The notes beneath the pieces are model-generated. The model ran no database searches. It had not been told where the DNA came from and saw nothing but the letters and a program-made list of their open reading frames with translations. Both the position numbers and the translations under genes were made by a program. Positions 18,961-30,200 of a DNA stretch of 64,000 bases are shown one piece after another. Position 1 is the stretch's first letter, and every line of letters starts with the position of its first letter. This stretch comes from Aptenodytes patagonicus (lineage: Eukaryota; Chordata; Aves; Sphenisciformes; Spheniscidae): positions 10,854,417-10,918,416 of the forward strand of contig NC_134959.1 in assembly GCF_965638725.1 (NCBI RefSeq), given 5' to 3'.

Positions 18961-21900
18961 TCCTAAACGTGCACAGCTCGACCGCGGCTAGTAGATACCA
19001 CCTCGGCTCAAGTGTTCTGTTCCTGACGTGTCTTTTGTTTTTTTACACGGCGTGTTACAGCTGGAAGGTACTGCGCTCCCAGCATTTGCAGGCGCAAGAA
19101 AAGGAAACACACGGTTACAGCGTAAAACAGGTATAACTAGCAAACTGCCTTTGTTTCAGCGTGCTGGACGAAGTGCAGTGTTGAGGAGGTCTTAAAATAA
19201 AAATGCTGTTGAGTTGGATGAGTTACACGCCTGTATATACTTGTTTAAGTAACCGTAACCTTTCTCAGGAAGCTGTGCTAGCTGCTAGTTTTGAGTCATG
19301 TATGTTGGTCACGTGGAGAAGTCATGGTCGTGGAATTTTTGACGCCGTGAGTGCTACACGTTATTTACTAGGGGATTAACTTCTTGTTTGTGATCTATGT
19401 TAGGCTTGTTTTAAAGTGGAGATTGCAGCCCAACTGTGTGGTCAAAACCGATGTTTAATACTTTAATTACTTGAGCTACCGAAACGTTATTTTTTAACTT
19501 TAAATGATTGGGCTATACTGATTAGGTTTGGATCTTTAAGATGTTTTCTTTATTTTCTAACTTAAATAGATTTTTTTAAATTTTACCATCAGTTTTAATT
19601 AATCTGACTCAATTATTGTTAATATACTTCCGGTATTTTTGCTTGTGAAGAAAAGCTGTATGTTGGCTTAAGAAGACTGAAAGAGGAGAATGGCTGTTAA
19701 ACTAGTGATGACAGGCAAAAAGTGTTTATTCAGCTGCTACATTTGCAATATTAAATTTTGGTCTGTGGTAAACAATCTGATAAAAGGATGGTATTATCGT
19801 TGTTGTTGTTATTGTTTTCCTCCATATTCTGCCCTTTGAGCTTACCTGTGGTGCAGTAACTGTGCTTCAGATAAACATACCCAAACTAGCTGTCAGGGGT
19901 CATGCCCTCAGCCAAGGTATGGCAACATGATGTACAAAGGCCATTCAGAAAGCCAATGAATTCTTGTTCTGTTTTGCCAGTGTGAGATTTTTTCTGCCAT
20001 AACTGTGCTGCTGTGAAAAGTAAACATGAGTATGCTGGTACCTTCCACTGTGAGGAAAATAGGCAAAATAACACTAAGCCTTAGGTTAAGGTTTTAGTTT
20101 TCTTACCTGTTATGAAACTGTATTTGAAGTGCATTAGGGTGGCTGATCTTGACAATGTTCTTTTTCCTTTTTGGTTTGTTTTTCTTTTTGTTCTTCTCAG
20201 AAACAAGAATTGAACTTTGCTGCAAAGGACTGGTGTGATGAAGCAGATGACTGGGGAGTCTGTGATGGAGCAGAATCTCCTGCGTGTGCCTCCCTTCAGC
20301 TGCTTGGCTTAAATGAAGCGGCGAGCAGCTCCTTGTCCAGAGAAACAGAGTGTGCATCCCAGTTCCAACAGCTTCGCTTGTCTGAAGCTATGGATGGGTC
20401 AGGTTCCCTGAATACACATCCTCCAGCCAGTGAGGGAATAGTAATGGCAGCGTCTAGTTCAGCTCCTGTGTTCCAGCCCTTTTACATTAGTGTTGTGGAT
20501 GAGGAAGACTACACTGGTTTCCTTGATACAGATCATGCAGATAAGCTATTGAAGGAGTATCAGCAGAGAGAGGGTGTTGATTTGGAACAGTTGATGTCAG
20601 AAAGGTGAGAACAGGTCTGGATTTCATGCTGAAACTGAAGGGATTACGTAGTTTCCTGTATGCTGACTGATAATCTAAATCTGACTCTCACTAAAGCCGA
20701 ATGTTTTTTGTTCATAACTGGGTCCTTCAGGCGTCATTGGTGTGTCATTCTTTGCTGGAAGAACATAACAATGCACCCTGTTCTGTCAAATTTTGGGTTA
20801 TTCAGAGATGCATCTATTTCTGAGTGACTAAGCAGTTGGAATGTCCTTGGACTCCAGATAGAGCAGTGGACCGTCAATCTCTGAAACTAAACCAGTGTGC
20901 TTTAAACAATATCTTACACTAAATGGCATGAGTTTATATTGTGACATTTGACTTTTTTTTCTTTACAAGGCTAAAGCTTTTCTTATATTCCAGTTGCATT
21001 TTTAACACTTCAATTACTTGGGGATTTTGACTAGAGACTGGGATGATGGTAAGACTGCCGAAGATTTTGTAAAGGTTGTCTGAAAAACAATTTTTGAAGG
21101 TAGTTACTGAAAATATTTTCAGTATTAACTTAGGTAATCGCAGTGAGCGCTTACATCCAGACCATTTCTCTTTTGATTATATTAACAGGTACAGTGACTT
21201 TTGCTGAATTGTGGACAACAAGGAATTTTTTGCTAACTAAAGCTACTGTCAATTGCAGAATCTGCATAGAACGCTTTTTAGTAGTGGTGTTCCTGTTGAG
21301 TTTTGTTGACCTTTATAGAATCATAGAACTTTAATTACACTTAATTCAAAATTTAAAAAGACAACATCATAATTTAAAAATTAGAAAAACTTCTGAGAAG
21401 TTACTAAAGGAATGATTTTTTTAAGGAATAAGCAGGTATGTGGTGGATTTGAATCTCATGTGGTAGTTTGAAACACTGTTAGTAACTGTAAGCCACCAGA
21501 AGCCGAAGAACTAGAAGCAAAATGTTCATTTGCAACCACTAACAGGAATTGCCTCTTAATTTAACATGTATAGTTTTTTTCAGTGTACTTAGTATAATTT
21601 AATGTGAATGTATAGTAGCCATTGCTTATTTAAAGTATGCATATCGTACTGAAAACCTTACTGGAAATTTTGTTTCTTGTTTTCTTATAGTTTTGCAGGT
21701 GAAGGTGATAATGAAAAATATGAGAAGAGTGAAGTCAAAAGTGGGGACCACACATTCCATAAATTTATGAAAAGAATATCTGTGTGTCATGAACAGATTC
21801 TAAGGTATGTTGATCATCTGGTTGTAACAGGGAGATACAGAGCATAGACATGGATTGTTAGGACATCAAAATAAACCATTTCATTGGAAGTAGATGTATA

Positions 21901-24900
21901 TTTCTGTTTCTTAATCAAAAAGAATTGCTAAGAGGGCTGTTACCATGCCTGTGTGGTCAGACTTAAGTCCCTGGTTGGGCTTTTTTATACGAAGTGTAAG
22001 TAGATGAGAAGCAAAGTGGGATCAGAGACCCCAGATCTGGCTATGGGATACTTTCTTCAATGTAAGACCTGATGAGAACAGACCCACATCTCGGTGGGAT
22101 CCACCCGAGAGTGCTGAGGGAGCTGGCGGAGGTGCTCGCCAAGCCACTCTCCATCATTTATCAGCAGTCCTGGTTAACGGGGGAGGTCCCGGACGACTGG
22201 AGGCTTGCCAATGTGACGCCCATCTACAAGAAGGGCCGGAAGGAGGATCCGGGGAACTACAGGCCTGTCAGCCTGACCTCGGTGCCGGGGAAGATTATGG
22301 AGCGGTTCATCTTGAGGGCGCTCACAAGGCATGAGCGGGACAACCAGGGGATCATGCCCAGCCAGCACGGATTCATGACAGGCAGGTCCTGCTTGACCAA
22401 CCTGATCTCCTTCTATGACCAGGTGACCCGCCTAGTGGATGAGGGAAGGGCTGTGGATGTGGTCTACCTGGACTTCAGTAAGGCCTTTGACACTGTCTCC
22501 CGCAGCATTCTCCTAGAGAAGCTGGTGGCTCACGGCTTAGACAGGTGTACTCTGCGCTGGGTCAAAAACTGGCTGGATGGCTGGGCCCAGAGAGTTGTGG
22601 TGAATGGAGTTACATCCAGTTGGCGGCCGGTCACGAGCGGTGTTCCCCAGGGCTCAGTTTTGGGGCCGGTCTTGTTCAAGATCTTGATCAATGATCTGGA
22701 TGAGGGGATTGAGTGCACCCTCAGTAAGTTTGCAGACGACACCAAGTTGGGCGGGAGTGTTGATCTGCTTGAGGGTAGGAAGGCTCTGCAGAGGGACCTG
22801 GACAGGCTGGATCGATGGGCCCAGACCAAGTGTATGAGGTTCAACAAGGCCAAGTGCCGGGTCCTGCGCTTGGGCCACAACAACCCCATGCAGCGCTACA
22901 GGCTTGGGGAAGAGTGGCTGGAAAGCTGCCTGGCGGAAAAGGACCTGGGGGTGCTGGTTGACAGCCAGCTGAACATGAGCCGGCAGTGTGCCCAGGCGGC
23001 CAAGAAGGCCAATGGCATCCTGGCCTGTATCAGAAATAGTGTGGCCAGTAGGAGTAGGGAAGTGATCGTGCCCCTGTACTCGGCCCTGGTGAGGCCTCAC
23101 CTCGAATACTGTGTTCAGTTTTGGGCCCCTCACTACAAGAAGGATGTCGAGGTGCTGGAGCGTGTCCGGAGAAGGGCAACAAAGCTGGTGAGGGGTCTGG
23201 AGAACAAGTCTTATGAGGAGCGGCTGAGGGAACTGGGGTTGTTTAGTTTGGAGAAGAGGAGGCTGAGGGGAGACCTTATCGTGCTCTACAACTACCTGAA
23301 AGGAGGTTGTAGCGAGGTGGGTGTTGGTCTCTTCTCCCAAGTAACAAGCGATAGGACGAGAGGAAATGGCCTCAAGTTGCACCAGGGGAGGTTTAGATTG
23401 GATGTGAGGAAAAATTTCTTTACTGAAAGAGTGGTGAAACATTGGCACAGGCTGCCCAGGGAAGTGGTGGAGTCCCCATCCCTGGAGGTATTTAAAAGAC
23501 GAGTAGATGAGGCGCTTAGGGACATGGTTTAGTGGACATGGTGGTGTTGGGTTGACGGTTGGACTCGATGATCTTAGAGGTCTTTTCCAACCTCAGTGAT
23601 TCTATGATTCTATGACCCAGGCTGTCTTTGAAGACTCGCTGAAATCCAGGCATAGAGATTTTCAAGAAGCAGTTTTGAGGTGGAAGTATAATACACAGTG
23701 GTATGCTGTTGTGATAGATTTCCAAGGCTATCTGCTCTTCTGAAATTTTTTAACCTTATTGTGATTGCTTATGTCTCAGTCCTTGAGATGTTACTGAAGT
23801 AAGAAATTACTCGTTTTAAAGCCTGAGTTGTTCTACAGCTTACTGTGCTTATCCCTCGGGACCCCATAGGCTTCAGTTCTTGTAAATCTGTTGCTTTTTG
23901 TAGAACAAAAGCAGATTTCACCTCAGAGCAGCTACTTTCCCGAAAGAGGAGTTAATTCTGAATGAAAGTATAACAAAGAGTTCAAATCATAAAATATTCA
24001 TAGTACCAGATAATAGACATGGTTTTCATGGATCATACCAAGTGTTAGTTTTTAACTTCTTTGTTCCAGAGAGTCCAGTGCAGCCTATCTGGTCAAGCTG
24101 TCTCAGTGTGAGAGACAGGACCTTTGTTTATCAAGTTTCCAGAACCAGGTGGAACTAACTGGTACCTTTTTGATGAGGAGGTAAAGTCTGAGGGGCTGCT
24201 TACACAGATAAGAAACATTAGAAACGTCAATTAATTGTCAAAGATTATACAGAAAATGTACTAATGCAGAGTGCAAGTAACACTTTCAGACAACTTTTTT
24301 TCACTGGATCTATCACTTTGCAGTATTATGCTCTGAATTTTCCATTCTTCTAAAACATCACCTCTGGTGATCCCTATGACTATCACTAATTATAATCTTT
24401 ATGTAGCCCTCCCTTTCCCCTTCATGGGTGTTGCGATATGCCTGTTAGACCCCATTTCTCCTGGGCTGCCAGATCTCCATTGAGTTTTCAGCACAGCACA
24501 GAATCCCCCGCTTGGCATTCAGCGGAAACCGTCTTCGATCTTCGTTTCCTGTTAGTTGTGGAGCTCTTATAAATAAAACATCAGTTCTGTGGCATAACTA
24601 CAGTGGTTTTGAGACCCATTCTATGTTGAGTATCTTTAACTGCCACTGGTTAGGATTCCATTTTTCAGGGAAGTGTAGTTTGCTTAATTAAATGAGTCAG
24701 GTACAGCATATTGTGGAGGTGTCAATTCAAAGCATTTGTCTCCTTTAAATCCAGCTCTTTCCTTAAGTCTTCCCAAGTGTTGACCTTCCAAGTACTTCCC
24801 TCTCCCCATCTTTATTCTTTGTTTAATGACTCATCTGAAGCTTAGGCAATGGTTCTGGCTCATAACAATGTTTTTTACTTCAAGCAAGTTCAGAGGTTTC

Positions 24901-25813
24901 AGAGAATCCTCAACACTGTTGCCAACATGTAAGTTTTCATATGAAATACAGATACAAAAAAAATAACTACTTCTTTCCTTTCTTCTCTTAGATACTCTTG
25001 GGGTGGCCAGCCTTTATTCATAACATGTCCTCCAGCCAACATTAACAAAGGTATTCCAGCCTGCAGTAACTGTGGAAGCAACAGAATATTTGAATTTCAG
25101 CTCATGCCAGCGCTGGTCAGCATGCTCCAGAGTGATTCAGGTGTTGACCTTTGACTTAGCTGAATGAATACTAGAAACAGTCACCTTCTTGGTAAAGTTT
25201 AGTGGGCTGCAATTTGGATTGTTTCTCACTAACCACACGCACTGATGTGCTTAACTACAGTGATCATCTTACATAGAATCTACTCTGTTTCCATTACAGA
25301 TTTCACTAAGCAAAAGATATAATTCTGGTTTATGGAGACTCTATGATTGCAACTTCATTTGCTCACTAGTGAACTTTAATAACAGCAATATAGATAATTC
25401 CATGACCTTGGGAGTAATTTGTCTTTATTGCCTCGTAAATGCGGCCTTGGAAAATAATAAATATTGTCAGATAAGGTTGCAGACACTTAAGACGTTCTTT
25501 GAAAATTCTGAGTCAGCTTCCTTTAAAATCTTTAAAATTAGAAAATGCTATGTGCATAGGACACTGAATATGAAAAATATTTTCTGAATTGGCAAAGATT
25601 GAAGTATAGCAATAAGCAATAGCCCCTGATGATGTAATTTTTCATACCTTTACATTACATACCTTTATTGCTTTGTTTTTAGATCTGTCAGTGGAATTTG
25701 GAACTGTTATAGTTTACACATGTGAGAGAAGCTGTTGGCCAACAGATCATCAAACCCCTCTTGAAGAATTTGTTTTTGTACAAGAAGACCCAGATCAGAG
25801 ATTATTTAAATAA
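18517..25813 (+). CDS. PDCD2L: Programmed cell death protein 2-like (PDCD2L), 7 exons, 381 aa
   Basis: Exons: 18517-18630, 18772-18935, 19061-19130, 20201-20604, 21691-21804, 24992-25140, 25683-25813, joining in frame to 381 codons plus TAA (human about 358). The N-terminus has the family pattern of a GLRDA segment and then TNKLGG. Exon 2 carries the first cysteine cluster (C50, C51, C54, then VQVYCPL). Exon 4 is a variable acidic region with WCDEADDWG. Exons 5-7 form the PDCD2 C-terminal domain with [21 protein letters not shown]301, C313/C316 and a final CERSCW segment. PDCD2 family members act as chaperones or adaptors for ribosomal protein uS5 (RPS2) during 40S maturation, and PDCD2L shuttles with late pre-40S particles; that is literature knowledge. 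Intron 1 is only 141 bp; intron 5 holds a CR1 LINE. The poly(A) signal overlaps the stop codon. Confidence 0.96.
22068..23615 (+). mobile_element. 5'-truncated CR1 LINE with an open reverse-transcriptase frame
   Basis: An open frame of 486 codons (22072-23532) encodes the RT half of the CR1 ORF2 protein: a [10 protein letters not shown] segment, palm motif A LDFSKAFD (residues 133-140), VPQGSVLGP, the catalytic FADD (220-223, coded at 22729-22740) and the C-terminal region ending near a [11 protein letters not shown] motif. The endonuclease domain is missing, as in most 5'-truncated CR1 copies. The 3' UTR is short and ends in tandem GATTCTATGA-type units at about 23597-23615, the hallmark of avian CR1, with no poly(A) tail. 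It lies in the sense direction in PDCD2L intron 5. No target-site duplication is obvious, as usual for CR1. The lack of stops and frameshifts suggests a fairly young insertion. Confidence 0.95.
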
Positions 25814-25814
25814 A
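25809..25814 (+). terminator. PDCD2L poly(A) signal overlapping the stop codon
   Basis: The last codons read TTT AAA TAA A, so AATAAA at 25809-25814 includes the stop TAA. A G/T-rich stretch follows at about 25839-25865, the normal spacing for a downstream element. Cleavage would leave a 3' UTR of only about 10-30 nt. Confidence 0.65.
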
Positions 25815-25869
25815 TTGTATTTCTCCGCATAGATGGAAAGTCTGTTGGGTTTGGTTTTTTTTTTTTACT

Positions 25870-26810
25870 ACAGGTGAAAGTGTGTAATTATGCAACAGAA
25901 TTTTCCTCAGATGTGGTGAAAAATGAAATTCATTTGATGACATTGTGCTTGTTTCCAAGAATAACTGATTGAAGTATGTATTAGCATGCCTCTAAAATGC
26001 GGTGACAGAAAACTTGCATACTTCGGTTACACGTGGAAATTTAAGTGTAGAGATTGTTTCATGATTCTAGTTACACTTAACATTTGGGGAGGGAAGTAAA
26101 GGAGAAAGGTTGTCTTATTGCAGTTAGTTATACTGTTAGCATTCATCAGCCAAACAGGGTCCAGTTTTTAGAAACTGTTAGCAGTGAAGAACTTGATGTA
26201 AGCTTGATTTTTAAAAAACAGATCTGCTTTGTTTTAACCACAGATTGGAAATTCAGTGGGCAGTGGCTGAAAGGGCCTTGCTGTCACTACTGTCTTCCTA
26301 TGATGGACCTCTTCTGTATGTTTTTCCAATGAAGGATAAGTTACATTTGCATGGCTAAATGAGCTCTGGCGGTCACATTGCTTTGGATGGGGAAAAGGTG
26401 GAGGTTTTTGTTGGGGCTTTTGTTCTCGCAGGTACAGAATGATGGGGTAGGTACAGCACCTGCCTCGTTACCGCAGTCTAGTGCTCGCAGGCTAATTGTG
26501 CTGCTTTAGTTAAAACAGTCTGAATTCTTCTGTGGAGTTCCCTGTTGGTTTAGGCTAAATTGCAGTGTTTTAATTGACTTAATGGAGGAGTAATTTAAGT
26601 AAGTGTCCTTAAAGCTCTTTGTACAGGTTTAATGCTACAGCATAAATTAATGCACTAAAAATGTGGGTTTGAAAAAAAAAAAAAAGAGGGGGAGTAAGCC
26701 AGAATGATGGAACGTGTTTGTAGAACTACTTTTTTTAAGGAAGAATTGTAGCTTACCATGTCAGCTTCTAGAGGTGAGTCAGTTAACTGAGGCTAACGTA
26801 TATAAAAATC
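25870..26810. other. Short intergenic spacer between PDCD2L and UBA2
   Basis: About 0.9 kb of AT-rich unique-looking sequence with a 13-A run near 26671. No exon, RNA gene or repeat family is recognised. It ends where the UBA2 CpG island starts. Confidence 0.5.
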
Positions 26811-27111
26811 TCATGCTACGCCTTGAGTACCGCCAGCGCTCCCCACGGGTGCTCGGCCTGCTCTTTTCCCCGGCTGTGGTGGGTAGCCCAGAGGGCAGAG
26901 TTTGTGGGCCGAGCCCCGGCTGCAGCAGACAGGCGAGGGCCGCCTTTCCCGCGAGGCGGTGCCGGGCCGTAGGCAGCCCCCAGCCGAGGCGGCCGGGGGG
27001 CCGCGGGAGCGGGGCTCGAATCGGCGGCTCGGTCCGCCCCGTCCCGCCCGAGCTGCGGCCCCGCTGCAGCCTTCCCGGGCGGTGCGCGGGACGGGGCCGA
27101 GGCCCTCCCCG

Positions 27112-27127
27112 CCGGCAGGGGGCGCTG
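27112..27127 (+). promoter_or_regulatory. CTCF-like motif in the UBA2 promoter
   Basis: CCGGCAGGGGGCGCTG matches the classical CTCF core (CCASYAGRKGGCR followed by CT) at all but one core position (G for A at the third base). It lies 122 bp before the UBA2 start codon. Binding is an inference from the motif. Confidence 0.6.
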
Positions 27128-27248
27128 CGGGCGAGGCGGGCGGCCGCCGCTCTGGTCTCGCCCGGGCTCGCTGTCCGGAGTGCGGCCCGGCTGAGGAGAG
27201 CCGCGCGGAGTCGCTCCCTTTGCCCGCCGCCGTTGTTCGCCCGCCGTC

Positions 27249-30200
27249 ATGTCCGTGCCGGTGTCGGGCCCCTTGCGCAGCGAGCTGGCGGAGGCCGTGG
27301 CCCAGGCGCGGCTCTTGGTGGTGGGAGCGGGTGGCATCGGCTGCGAGCTCCTCAAGGACCTGGTGCTCACCGGCTTCAGCAACATCGACGTGGTGCGGGC
27401 CGGGGCCGCGGCCGGGGCGGAGGCCGGGGCGGATGAGGGGCCGGCGGGCGGCGGTGCAGCCCAGGCCGGGGCGGGGGGGGGGGGGCAGGGAGCGGGGTGG
27501 GGGCCTGGGGGGGCCGGGGCGGCGGGCGGCGGGGCCGCGGCGGGCGCGGGGGCGCTGTGGCGGCGCGGCCCCTCCCGCCGGCCGCATTGTCTGCGTGTTT
27601 TCAAACTGCTCCCGGCCCGCCAAAGCTGCCGGGCGAGGCTGCCGCGCCGCGCCGCCCCTGCCGCCGGGGGACGGGCTCCGCCACAAAGGGGCTGCGGCCT
27701 GCGGGCGCCATCCGCGCCGCCGCCTCAGACGGGGCCGCCCCGCGAGGCTTCCTTCGGCGGGCCGCCCCGAGCGGCGGTGCCGCTGTGCCCGGGCTCCCCG
27801 CCGGAGCGAGCACCGGGAAGGGGGAGAGGGCGGTCTTCCCCCCGGAGGTCGGGCCGCCTTCCCGGGACAGCGGCGGGTCCAGCCGTCGCTCGGCGGAGGG
27901 GCGGCTGCGCCTCTCTGGGAGCCCGTAGATGAAATCCCCTGGGAAACAGCGGTGTGCCATGTTCGCTGCCCGGCGATTGCTCGTTAAAGTCTTAGTTTTG
28001 CCTAATGCCGCCTTTGCTAATACTGTGGATAATGGTCCAGTGATGGATTGCAGCGGAAAACAAAATACGTGGGAGGTGAACTGTATTTTTAGATACCGAG
28101 TTGTAAAACTGTCAGTCTTAGAAGTCCGGTCACGATAGCTTCCCGCGGGCTGTTGCTTTCACTTTTGCTTCCTGATACTAATCTCTGAACGTGTATAGGG
28201 AGGGCAGACTCGAGAGGGTGGTAATGAAAACGGGATAGAAATAAATTTATTAGTGAAACTCTGATTACCTAGTTTCCAGACCTTTATTGATTTCTTATTG
28301 TAGCCATAAAAAGTATATGGTTTTAAGAAATCATGGGAGTACAGATCCAGCTAGAGCACAGGTCTGTTTCCTTGAATATGTTTTTACTTGTGTGTGCCTG
28401 GCCAGGAGTCACATCTGAGAGTTTTGTATGACAAGTAGTAAGAAGTTTGTTTTTACAGCCAGACTTGTTGAGCAGAGCATATTAGAAACAGCTTTTATCT
28501 CGGACTACACCAGCTTGTAGAAGAGTACAGCTACTTGTTTGCCTTGTTATTCATACAACTCAGGCCTTTCTACTGAAATACTTTTTAAAACTTGTGGGAT
28601 ATGCTTAAGAGTAATTCCAGATTGTCCCTTTGATTTGAGTCCGCCACTGAGAGCCTATCCAATTTTAACATTGTACTGGTGAAGCAAACGTATGCAGAAG
28701 AGTGGAAGCCTGCATTTTCTGCACTGTTTTTTTCCCTCTTTTTTTCTTCCCTACCTTACTATGTCATTTGTGTACTCCTGCAGTCTGTTATAATAGAAAG
28801 AGTTTAATATCTCCTGATTTTCCAGTTAGTCATTAGGCATAAATCTCACTGGGGTATGCTTATTGTTTCACCTATTATAGTTTGATTTTTTTGTATTGTC
28901 TTTCAAGGCTGACTTGGTTGGACTCCATTAACTTAAGTACATGTTGGATCAGGGCCATCTTCATTTAAAAATATCATTGGCAGTGTTTTATGCAAGACAG
29001 TAACATTTTGATAACATACGGAGTGGGTGGGCAAAAGACAAGGTGAGAGCAAAAAGAGAATTGTTACGCAAAGAGGAAATTTGCTATTAGAATAAACCGC
29101 TTTTGTCAACGTTTGTGATATTGTTGAGGGTTTTCCTTGGTTATTAAATACTAACAAACTTGAACACCTGAAAATGCTTTTTATTATTATAAGTTGTAAA
29201 TTATTTTTTTTAAAACAAAATATTAATACTAAAAAAAAAATTAATAGTTTTGAATACCAGACTACTCACAAATACGTGATTTCATTAAGTATACTTCATT
29301 GAAAGGCAGTGCCATTGTCCTCATGAATGAAGAACAAATTCAAATTACTCAAAATCCAAGTCTGAATTAAGAACATGAATACGTATTCTTAGGAAGTTCT
29401 GAGGCCTTTCCTTCTAACTTACAAAAATGGGAGCAGTGTAAAAGTTATTTTAATAAAAGAACTGTTAAATTCTGGTTATTCTTAGCTAGATTAAAGCTTC
29501 TGTTGAGGTCTAATGGTCCCGAGTATTCTCTTTGGAAAAAAAACTTCCTTTGCTTCTTTTGGTCTTGGTAGTACTGTTTCCAGTTGTAGCTTATGTCACT
29601 TGTTATCATCTCCAGTTAAAATACTAAAAGCTTTCTGAGTAGTAGAAGTTTTAACAGAATTATGCACTTAATAATTTTCACTTGAGCTTCTCGGGCTTTT
29701 TGGCTTTGGACTAAGCAAGCTTTCTGAGTGTGTCTTATGAGGAAGGAAAGGAGGTAGAAATGTGTTTTCATGCAAATGCCATTTTCCTGAAAAGATACAA
29801 GACCATGGGTGGTTACTAGGATACTATGGGTAATAAAGATTAACAGTCTCTGCTTTATAATACATCTCTAAAACACTGTATATTTTCTGTTTGCTCTATA
29901 TCCATGGATGCTTTTATTTAGTGTTTAAATAAAACTCTTTAGCTATTACAGTTCTTAGTATATTAAAACTTAATCCTTAAATTAAAAATATTCCCTTCAG
30001 AAAACAGGAAGTTTAATCTTGGAGCTTGGATCTCATGTGCAAAGGATCTTCAATGAGAAGTGCGTGGCATACTTTTTTCGTTACTCAAGTTTGGTTAATA
30101 AAATTAAAAGCATACGAGAACACCCTCAGTAGGTCATGTTTAAACTTCACGCTGCACAGTCAGTCTGATAGTACTCTCCATATAACTGAAAGCATTACTA

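Larger units (their letters stand above)
26820..27990 (+). promoter_or_regulatory. CpG-island promoter of UBA2
   Basis: Composition switches to strongly GC- and CpG-rich at about 26820 and stays so past exon 1 into intron 1. There is no TATA box, so this is a typical dispersed-initiation housekeeping promoter. Several GC boxes (GGGCGG or CCGCCC type) are present. Overlapping open frames on both strands here are GC artefacts. Confidence 0.75.

Noticed and set aside
22654-23448. Minus-strand open frame of 264 codons inside the CR1 element
   Set aside because: Complement of the reverse-transcriptase frame, without a domain of its own.
26811-27987. Long open frames on both strands around UBA2 exon 1 (up to about 361 codons)
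   Set aside because: Same GC artefact: no known domain, and low-complexity composition. Only the 48-codon UBA2 exon 1 matches a family.
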